In this document: piece by piece, positions 1 to 4,797 of the stretch
Layout: the number at the start of each line of letters is the position of its first letter
Numbering within the stretch: the stretch's first letter is position 1
DNA from: Nanobdellota archaeon
GTDB lineage: Archaea; Nanobdellota; Nanobdellia; Pacearchaeales; GW2011-AR1
Length of the DNA stretch: 10,262 bases
Direction: 5' to 3'
Assembly (NCBI GenBank): GCA_030640565.1
Contig: DAOWJD010000062.1
Coordinates: 1 to 10,262 of the forward strand
Translations under genes and position numbers: made by a program
Notes under the pieces: model-generated
Told to the model about the DNA's origin: nothing
Seen by the model: the letters and a program-made list of their open reading frames with translations, nothing else
Database searches by the model: none

Positions 1-1163
1 CTCGCCAAAATCTCATTACTGATTAAGCCCTCTTTAATCAGTTCTTTAATTTCTTTTTTAACTCTTTCTTTCACAAGTTTATCAGTTTGGTTAAGTTTTT
101 CAAACATTTCAGGCATTTCACTAACTTGCTCTTTTAATCTTATTATGTCCTCTTCTAATTTTTTATTTTTTTCTTGAATATTTCCGAGCTCATCATTTTT
201 TATAATCTTAGCAGTTTCTTGCTCTTGTATTCCTTCTCTATCAATATATCTATTAGGTTGTTTGCTTGACATAGTCCACCCATATCTATAGCATAATTGA
301 AAATAAGATAGTTTATTTGCATAATAAGTTGCTGAAGTATGTCTTAAAAGATGAGGAGTTACTTTTTTATTAAGGACTTTTTCACCAAGTCTTTTTAACA
401 TTACTCTGACTGCATCATAATTCATATCTATCAATAGTTTTTCTGGTTTGAATTTTTTATTCTCTTTTAATTCTTCAATATAATCATTTATTTCTTTTGT
501 TGAAAGTTGTAAAGAAATAGTTCTTGGTTTTGTTTTTGATACTTTTATCCTAACCATATAACAACTTAAATCTTCTTTCCATTTTAAGTCCTCACATCTT
601 AAATTCAAAAATTCCTCAATTCTTAATCCTCCGTCAAATAATACTCTAAGGATAAACCTTGTTCTATCATTATTTGTTCTTGAAATTAATTTTTCAACTT
701 CTTCCCTTGTTAATGCAGGAATCTCTTTTTCCTCTTCATAAGTATCTATAAAAGAAACATCTAATTTTGTTTTATTATTTCTGTTCATCCACAGAAGAAA
801 TTTTCTCAGGATTTTTTTAAAATCAACTTTTGTTGCTTCACTGAAATTCTGCCCATCATTTTTCTTTTTGTATTTATCTCTTTCTAAATCTAAGATAAAA
901 TTTTCTAATTCTTCTTGAGTTAAATTGACAAATGGTTTTTTAATCCAGTTAGAAATTCTTAAAAGTGAACCTAATATTTTTGCTCTTCTTCCAACACCAA
1001 TTTTTTTCTTTGCTCTATTCTTTATTGTTTTTCCAAGTTCACAATCTCTGAGGTATTCTAGTAATAGCTCTCTGTTGCCGTTATTGGCGTATCTCTTGAA
1101 CTTTTTTAGTTGGGTGTTGTAATTCTTTTCCCGATTGTGGATATCGATTTTATCTGAGGGCAT
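1..1163 (-). CDS. Tyrosine recombinase / integrase (3' end cut by window edge)
   Basis: Site-specific DNA recombinase of the tyrosine (XerC/D, phage integrase) family, which cuts and rejoins DNA through a covalent phosphotyrosine. I translated the minus strand from the ATG at 1163-1161. The frame stays open for 387 codons and runs off position 1. Residues about 55-135 look like the helical SAM-like core-binding domain. The catalytic domain follows, with a complete-looking active site: R181 in GGLRIEE, K210 in KVSKTKP, H271 and R274 in HLLRH, W296 in YGWTM, and nucleophile Y306 in NRYID. After the tyrosine, about 80 charged residues (320-387) look like a coiled coil, a tail absent from short chromosomal Xer proteins. 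The start lies inside the end of the small membrane-protein gene (14-bp overlap), so the two are probably co-transcribed. Its neighbour tRNA-Asp suggests an integrated element. A XerA-like housekeeping role is less likely given the length. Confidence 0.93.
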   Translation of the reverse strand, partial: MPSDKIDIHNREKNYNTQLKKFKRYANNGNRELLLEYLRDCELGKTIKNRAKKKIGVGRRAKILGSLLRISNWIKKPFVNLTQEELENFILDLERDKYKKKNDGQNFSEATKVDFKKILRKFLLWMNRNNKTKLDVSFIDTYEEEKEIPALTREEVEKLISRTNNDRTRFILRVLFDGGLRIEEFLNLRCEDLKWKEDLSCYMVRIKVSKTKPRTISLQLSTKEINDYIEELKENKKFKPEKLLIDMNYDAVRVMLKRLGEKVLNKKVTPHLLRHTSATYYANKLSYFQLCYRYGWTMSSKQPNRYIDREGIQEQETAKIIKNDELGNIQEKNKKLEEDIIRLKEQVSEMPEMFEKLNQTDKLVKERVKKEIKELIKEGLISNEILA

Positions 1164-1392
1164 TTTTATTTTCTGGGAAGATTAAATTTAATAATTTGTA
1201 AACTCCAATTATTCCAACAATAAAAACAAATCCATAAATTACAATTAATTGTAAAAGGTATGTTTGTAAAGGCACATGCTCTATACTTCTCTGTGTCTGT
1301 ATTTGTTGGATTAACATTCCTCTTATAGGAATTAATGATTCTATAATAACAGTGATTATTCCAGAAATTATTGCTTTAGTTTTATCAACCAT
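1150..1392 (-). CDS. Small two-helix membrane protein, function unknown
   Basis: An 80-residue protein I do not recognise. Two hydrophobic segments are visible, about residues 7-22 and 44-70, separated by a polar stretch rich in Gln, Thr and Arg. A hairpin-like membrane protein is therefore likely. The C-terminus is short and charged (PENKNALR). The gene overlaps the start of the downstream recombinase gene by 14 bp, which is the main reason to believe it is real: the two would be read from one transcript. A TATA-like TTTATA lies about 27 bp upstream of the ATG at 1392, fitting a leaderless mRNA. It could be a small element-encoded protein belonging with the integrase, but nothing in the sequence gives a role. 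Confidence 0.7.
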   Translation of the reverse strand: MVDKTKAIISGIITVIIESLIPIRGMLIQQIQTQRSIEHVPLQTYLLQLIVIYGFVFIVGIIGVYKLLNLIFPENKNALR

Positions 1393-1412
1393 AAAGAAAT
1401 AAAAGCATAACT

Positions 1413-1423
1413 ACTATAAATAT
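1413..1423 (-). promoter_or_regulatory. Archaeal TATA box for the membrane protein-integrase pair
   Basis: Read on the minus strand, GATATTTATAG is centred about 27 bp before the ATG at 1392. This is the normal archaeal spacing to a transcription start, and it would make the mRNA leaderless or nearly so. Confidence 0.5.
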
Positions 1424-1453
1424 CTTTCCCCTTTTTTGAACGAAAATGTCCAA

Positions 1454-1525
1454 CGCCCCAACCGGGAATCGAACCCGAGTCTCCAGCGCGACAGGCTAGC
1501 GTCATAGCCATTAGACCATTGAGGC
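1454..1525 (-). tRNA. tRNA-Asp(GTC)
   Basis: A 72-nt tRNA without encoded CCA. The acceptor stem pairs GCCTCAA with TTGGGGC (one T·G), with discriminator G at 1454. The D arm is closed by GTC/GAC and contains the G18G19 pair. The anticodon stem pairs CTAGC with GCTGG around the loop CTGTCGC, giving anticodon GTC (Asp, codons GAC/GAU). The variable loop is short. The T arm pairs TCGGG with CCCGG around TTCGATT. No intron is present. It lies between serS and the integrase pair, all on the same strand, with its 3' end facing the integrase module. That is the usual arrangement of a tRNA attachment site. Confidence 0.96.
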
Positions 1526-1533
1526 TGTTAGGA

Positions 1534-1574
1534 CACCTACGGTTTCCTCACACTGACCTTCCCTTCCGTAAGTG
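1534..1574 (-). ncRNA. Stable hairpin in the 5' leader of tRNA-Asp
   Basis: On the minus strand CACTTACGG (1574-1566) pairs with CCGTAGGTG (1542-1534), forming nine consecutive base pairs with one G·U. The 23-nt purine-rich loop contains GGTCAGTGTGAGG, which can close a further TCA/TGA mini-stem. The hairpin ends eight bases before the mature tRNA. The predicted transcription start (about 27 bp from the TATA box at 1597-1606) falls at its base, so it would form the very 5' end of the pre-tRNA. It could be a processing signal, a small RNA released by RNase P, or a neutral leader. I found no convincing C/D or H/ACA features. Confidence 0.5.
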
Positions 1575-1596
1575 GATAATATGTAATATCAGAATT

Positions 1597-1606
1597 TGTT
1601 TTTAAA
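1597..1606 (-). promoter_or_regulatory. TATA box for the tRNA-Asp transcript
   Basis: Minus-strand GATTTAAAAAC, matching other promoters in this window (GAAAGATTTAAA-like). It predicts a start near 1575, about 50 nt upstream of the mature tRNA, so the leader is real transcript rather than spacer. Confidence 0.5.
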
Positions 1607-1625
1607 TCTTATTACAGGCATTATT

Positions 1626-2912
1626 TTACTTCTTTTCTGCACAAATCTTCTTCTTGTTGTGCATGTATTTCTGAAGCACTTTTGGTATTGTGATACTACC
1701 ATCTTTCTGCTGGTGGTTTTCAAGTATTGCAACCATGGCACGAGAAGTTGCAATCATTGTATTATTTAAGACATGAACATATTTCCTTTCTCCTTTCTCC
1801 AGATATTTAATATTTAACGCTCTTGCTTGGAAATCTGTGCAATTTCCTGCAGAAGTAATCTCTTTGTATGCTTTTTGTCTAGGAGACCAAAATTCTATAT
1901 CATATTGCCTGGTGAATTTGTCTCCTAAATCACCAGAACAAAGTTCTACAACCCTGTATGGAATCTTAAGAGTTTTAAAGAATTCTTCTGTTATTTTCTG
2001 CATTTCTTCAAGTATTTTAGAAGAATTTTTAGGAGTTGTAAATACAACTTGCTCTACTTTATTGAACTGGTGCATTCTAAATAATCCTTTTGTGTCAACA
2101 CCATGGCTTCCTATTTCTTTTCTAAAACAAGGAGTTAAAGCACAAACTTTTAGAGGAAGATTTTTTTTGTTTAGAACTTTATTTTTTGACATAGAAACCA
2201 AAGTGTGTTCTGCAGTTCCTATTAAATACAAATCTTCTTTATCTAATTTATAAACAACTTCTTCAAAATCTTGTAATCCATTTAATGCTCCAAGCAAAGT
2301 TTTAAAATTTAAAAGCATTGGAGGAACAACAGGAATAAATCCTTTTTTCATGGCAAAATCCATACCATATCTTTGAAGAGCATAATCTAATTGAGCGACA
2401 TCATTTAAAAGATAATTAAACCCTTGCCCAGAATTGCTTCTACCAGCATCAAAATCACCCATGTTTAAAGATTCAATAAGCTCAACATGATTTTTAACTT
2501 TAAAATCAAACTTTCTTGGTTTTCCATATTTTCGTATCTCAACATTATCTTTATCTGTTTTTCCTATAGGAACTTTAGGATGCATCAAATTTGGAATTTT
2601 TAACATTATTTCTTTAATTTCTGCTTCTAGTTTGTTTCCCCTATCTTCTAATTTCTTTATTTTATCAGGAATTTCTTTAGCCTTTTTTATCAAGATTTTC
2701 ACATCTTTCTTTTGTTTTTTCGCTTGATTTATCTCTTGAGAAATCTTATTACGTTCTGATCTTAAAGCATCTCCTTTATATTTTAGTTTTCTCCATTCTT
2801 CGTCAAATTTTTTGACTTTGTCTACGAGTGGAAGTTTTTCTTTTTGAAATTTCTTTTTTATATTATCTTTGACTAATTTAGGGTTTTCCCTCACCAATTT
2901 TATATCAATCAT
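1626..2912 (-). CDS. serS: Seryl-tRNA synthetase
   Basis: Cytoplasmic class II aminoacyl-tRNA synthetase that activates serine with ATP and charges tRNA-Ser. At 428 residues it has the usual length of the common (bacterial/eukaryal-like) SerRS rather than the divergent methanogen form. Residues about 25-105 are the lysine/glutamate-rich antiparallel coiled-coil arm that reads the long variable arm of tRNA-Ser. The catalytic core shows TAE (233-235) for serine binding, motif 2 FRKEIGSHGVDTKGLFRMHQF (about 263-283, ATP-contacting R264), SGDLGDKFTRQYDIEFW (327-342), and motif 3 ending in ATSRAMVAILENHQ with its conserved arginine R391. The usual GS before motif 3 is replaced by NT (NNTMIATSR), a mild deviation. 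The ATG at 2912 lies about 28 bp from a TATA-like AAATTTAAATAG in the adjacent direct repeat, suggesting a leaderless mRNA. A matching tRNA-Ser lies 4.6 kb away. Confidence 0.98.
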   Translation of the reverse strand: MIDIKLVRENPKLVKDNIKKKFQKEKLPLVDKVKKFDEEWRKLKYKGDALRSERNKISQEINQAKKQKKDVKILIKKAKEIPDKIKKLEDRGNKLEAEIKEIMLKIPNLMHPKVPIGKTDKDNVEIRKYGKPRKFDFKVKNHVELIESLNMGDFDAGRSNSGQGFNYLLNDVAQLDYALQRYGMDFAMKKGFIPVVPPMLLNFKTLLGALNGLQDFEEVVYKLDKEDLYLIGTAEHTLVSMSKNKVLNKKNLPLKVCALTPCFRKEIGSHGVDTKGLFRMHQFNKVEQVVFTTPKNSSKILEEMQKITEEFFKTLKIPYRVVELCSGDLGDKFTRQYDIEFWSPRQKAYKEITSAGNCTDFQARALNIKYLEKGERKYVHVLNNTMIATSRAMVAILENHQQKDGSITIPKVLQKYMHNKKKICAEKK

Positions 2913-2915
2913 GCC

Positions 2916-2952
2916 AAGAAGAAAGAAATATTCTATTTAAATTTATTGAAAG
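2916..2952. repeat. 37-bp direct repeat, left copy
   Basis: Perfect 37-bp match to 4029-4065; the match ends at both borders (C versus T before, T versus A after). It begins AAGAAGAAAGAAATATTC and ends TTTATTGAAAG. This copy starts three bases before the serS start codon and contains the serS TATA region. It has an imperfect dyad (TTC...GAA arms around an AT core). Confidence 0.97.
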
Positions 2953-3128
2953 TAATTAATGTTAGTCGACTCGAATTTATGAGACCAAAAACTTAAAATG
3001 AAGTATTTGTACTTTTAGATTAGCGAGTGAGTGTTTCTAAGAATATGTTACTATTTATTTGTAGTAAATAGCCGAAAGATTTAAATATTAAATACTTGTA
3101 TGTTATACTAATTACAAGATGATATAAT
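2953..3128 (+). other. Gene-free region with three inverted repeats upstream of the inserted gene
   Basis: This is the longest intergenic stretch in the window. It holds three short dyads: AAGTA/TACTT (3001-3014), CTATTTA/TAAATAG (3051-3071, overlapping an alternative TTACTA/TAGTAA pairing), and CTTGTA/TACAAG (3095-3118). A BRE/TATA-like GAAAGATTTAAATA (3074-3087) lies between the second and third. I see no ORF or known RNA in it. Confidence 0.6.
3074..3087 (+). promoter_or_regulatory. BRE/TATA promoter for the inserted gene
   Basis: GAAAGATTTAAATA resembles the element before the gene at 4096 and the one before the gene at 7658. The predicted start near 3108 falls inside the CTTGTA...TACAAG dyad (3095-3118), so that dyad is placed like an operator. 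This would give a leader of about 20 nt. An alternative TATA-like TTATACTA at 3103-3110 would make the mRNA leaderless. Confidence 0.45.
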
Positions 3129-3998
3129 ATGGAAAGAAAAATAAATACAACAAAAAATAATGAGACAAGCTGGCTAGAAAGCACCTTGATAGCAGAGGAA
3201 CTCTTTCATGAAACCCATCTAAAAGAATTTGATGATGTGGTATATAGTACTGAACGAACAGCTATGAATATGGCACTAAAAAGTTTTAATCTTCATTTGA
3301 TCGCTAAAAAATATGGTGCTTCAGATGGAATAAAATTTTTAAATGAATTAAAAAAATACAAAGGAAATCCTTCAGAAATCTTATATATTCTATCAACGAA
3401 CAGAATTGCAGAAGGAATTAAAACAGCAGAAGTTTGTGGATCTGATTTTGCTTTTTTAACAGCCCTTTTTGGAGGAAAAGGAATAGCATGGAATGATGAA
3501 TATATTGGAAAATACTCATTTGCTAATCCTTCATCAGAAAAAGATTATAAAGAATTTATCCGAGAGCATAAAAAAGAACTAAGTCGCTATAAAGGAGAAA
3601 GGGATAGTTACAGAATATACGGGCATAAAGAATTATTTTATGAAAAAAAAGTATACGATAAATACGGAGGGTATCATACAGCAATCAGAGAAGCCCCTAA
3701 AAAAATCATAAGGGATAAAGTAATGAATAAAAAAATCTATAAAATAGGAAAAGAATGTGACGAAAGAAATTATAGTAAAGTATTTCCGGATAAATGGGCA
3801 GATCTTTTTATTGTTGTTTCACCCATCGGGACTTTTGTTAGTGTTGAGGGTGTAGGGGGAGTCGTGCCATATAATGTGTTAAAAGATGGTGGATTGTATA
3901 CAAATATAGGTGTAGACGGAAAATTGCTTGGTCCTAGTCCCTTATTATATAATTTGTATAATTCTTCTCGTTCTCGCGAAAAATTTAATTTTCTTTAA
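3129..3998 (+). CDS. Unrecognised 289-residue protein inside the repeat-bounded segment
   Basis: I do not recognise this protein. It is soluble in appearance, with no signal peptide or membrane segment. The N-terminal ~120 residues look mostly helical (ESTLIAEELFHETHLKEF, MNMALKSFNLHLIAKKYG), ending in a glycine-rich FGGKGIAW. The middle (135-215) is very rich in Lys, Glu, Arg and Tyr, including several aromatic/charged patches (RYKGERDSYRIYGHKELFY). The C-terminal 70 residues are more hydrophobic and glycine-rich (DLFIVVSPIGTFVSVEGVGG, GGLYTNIGVDGKLLGPSP), suggesting a small beta domain. By hand count five of about twelve Arg codons are CGN. Genes around it almost always use AGA/AGG, a weak hint of foreign origin. 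It is the only gene between two 37-bp direct repeats. No function can be assigned. Confidence 0.85.
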   Translation: MERKINTTKNNETSWLESTLIAEELFHETHLKEFDDVVYSTERTAMNMALKSFNLHLIAKKYGASDGIKFLNELKKYKGNPSEILYILSTNRIAEGIKTAEVCGSDFAFLTALFGGKGIAWNDEYIGKYSFANPSSEKDYKEFIREHKKELSRYKGERDSYRIYGHKELFYEKKVYDKYGGYHTAIREAPKKIIRDKVMNKKIYKIGKECDERNYSKVFPDKWADLFIVVSPIGTFVSVEGVGGVVPYNVLKDGGLYTNIGVDGKLLGPSPLLYNLYNSSRSREKFNFL

Positions 3999-4028
3999 CA
4001 CTTTAATCCTAAGCTCCTCGCATTTATT

Positions 4029-4065
4029 AAGAAGAAAGAAATATTCTATTTAAATTTATTGAAAG
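4029..4065. repeat. 37-bp direct repeat, right copy
   Basis: Identical to 2916-2952. This copy ends 30 bases before the start codon at 4096, just upstream of that gene's TATA box (4066-4076). By analogy with the left copy it also carries a leftward TATA-like element that would now point back into the inserted gene. Confidence 0.97.
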
Positions 4066-4076
4066 ATTTAAAAATA
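4061..4076 (+). promoter_or_regulatory. BRE/TATA promoter for the membrane-protein gene at 4096
   Basis: GAAAGATTTAAAAATA sits 20-35 bases before the ATG at 4096, implying a leaderless or near-leaderless transcript. The first five bases are the end of the direct repeat. Confidence 0.5.
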
Positions 4077-4095
4077 ACAAAAGACAAATCTATTT

Positions 4096-4767
4096 ATGGG
4101 AATGGGTGATTTTCTGTCTAATCTTGTTCAGGAATATCAAATCTTTATATCTTCACTTTCCCCAACAATTCAGAATTTCCTCAATCTTTTTCTATTTGTT
4201 CTTTTGATAGTTATTTACTCTATTTTTATCTGGAAACTTTACAGATTCATAGGAACAAAAAATATCTTTAAATTTGACCTTAATAAATATAACAAAACAA
4301 GCCATTCTTTTTTAACAAAAGTAATTGCAGCTGGATTTTATTTATTAGAATATGTTCTCCTTATACCTTTCATAATTTTCTTTTGGTATGCTATATTTAC
4401 TTTTTTCCTGGTTTTATTTGTAGAAGAAGCTGTAGCAATAAACACTATTCTCTTTGTATCTGCAGTTGCAATTGCAGCCATCAGAATGTCATCTTATCTT
4501 CCAAAATATGGTGAAAATCTTGCAAGAGAACTTGCAAAAATTCTTCCTTTTACTTTTTTAGCAGTTTCTGTTCTAAATCCAGATATTTTCACTAATGTTG
4601 TAGAAAGATTATCAATAAGGTTTAGTGAGATATCTTTATTTTTCAGTGGAATAATAGCTTATCTTGTATTTATAATTCTTCTTGAAATTATTTTAAGATT
4701 TTTTGACTTTATATTTAATATATTTGAGATTGAGGATGTTGAACCCCAAAAAGTAAGCGAGAAATAA
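4096..4767 (+). CDS. Multi-pass membrane protein, function unknown
   Basis: A 223-residue integral membrane protein that I cannot assign to a family. Hydrophobic stretches are visible at about residues 28-50, 76-109 (long enough for one or two passes), 112-130, 148-165 and 178-206, suggesting five or six passes. Between the third and fourth there is a conserved-looking amphipathic loop, RMSSYLPKYGENLARELAKILP. The C-terminal tail is short and acidic (EIEDVEPQKVSEK). There is no obvious catalytic motif or transporter signature. ATG codons at 4096 and 4102 are both possible starts; the first fits the promoter spacing. It was probably divergent from serS before the 3129 gene was inserted. It converges on the antiporter gene with 21 bases between them. 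Confidence 0.88.
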   Translation: MGMGDFLSNLVQEYQIFISSLSPTIQNFLNLFLFVLLIVIYSIFIWKLYRFIGTKNIFKFDLNKYNKTSHSFLTKVIAAGFYLLEYVLLIPFIIFFWYAIFTFFLVLFVEEAVAINTILFVSAVAIAAIRMSSYLPKYGENLARELAKILPFTFLAVSVLNPDIFTNVVERLSIRFSEISLFFSGIIAYLVFIILLEIILRFFDFIFNIFEIEDVEPQKVSEK

Positions 4768-4769
4768 AA

Positions 4770-4797
4770 AAGAATTCTAACTCATCTGTTAATTCTT
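4770..4797. terminator. Hairpin between convergent genes, possible bidirectional terminator
   Basis: AAGAATT-CT-AAC pairs with GTTAATTCTT across the loop TCATCT, with a two-base bulge. It is preceded by A-rich and followed by T-rich sequence, and overlaps the last codons of the antiporter gene. Archaeal termination relies mainly on T-tracts, so the role of the hairpin is inferred. Confidence 0.4.

Larger units (their letters stand above)
2953..4065 (+). mobile_element. Candidate 1.1-kb single-gene insertion bounded by 37-bp direct repeats
   Basis: The segment between the two repeat copies, counting one copy, is 1,113 bp and carries a single unrecognised gene (3129-3998). Removing it would leave serS and the membrane-protein gene at 4096 divergent across a 70-bp promoter region, which is compact and natural. 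This supports insertion into a shared promoter with duplication of 37 bp. No transposase or recombinase is inside. A target-site duplication of 37 bp would be exceptionally long for a transposon. Site-specific integration, cassette-like behaviour, or repair-associated duplication are all possible. The integrase at 1-1163 is a conceivable but unproven partner. Confidence 0.5.

Noticed and set aside
925..1122. Plus-strand open frame of 65 codons near the left end
   Set aside because: It is antisense to the integrase, whose translated frame contains all catalytic residues.
1526..1576. Leader of tRNA-Asp as an H/ACA guide RNA, because it is a hairpin followed by TAACA
   Set aside because: There is no lower stem or pseudouridylation pocket below the nine-pair helix, and the ACA is simply the sequence next to the tRNA. 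C/D boxes are also absent.
1526..1576. Leader hairpin as part of RNase P or SRP RNA, because of GAGGAAA and GGAAGG strings
   Set aside because: The region is far too short, and the conserved cores of those RNAs are not present around the strings.
1837..2253. Open frame on the plus strand opposite serS
   Set aside because: It lies wholly antisense to a certain seryl-tRNA synthetase, has no promoter, and its residues look like reversed codon shadow.
2953..2995. TCGACTCGAATTTATGAG as a broken tRNA 3' end
   Set aside because: No T-arm stem or acceptor partner can be found around it; the similarity to TTCGAAT is superficial.
2916..4065. The 37-bp repeats as a two-unit CRISPR array
   Set aside because: The spacing is over 1.1 kb and contains a gene; there are only two units and no cas genes.
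2916..4065. Ordinary insertion sequence with a target-site duplication
   Set aside because: 37 bp is much longer than usual target duplications, and the enclosed protein shows no transposase catalytic motif or clear terminal inverted repeats.
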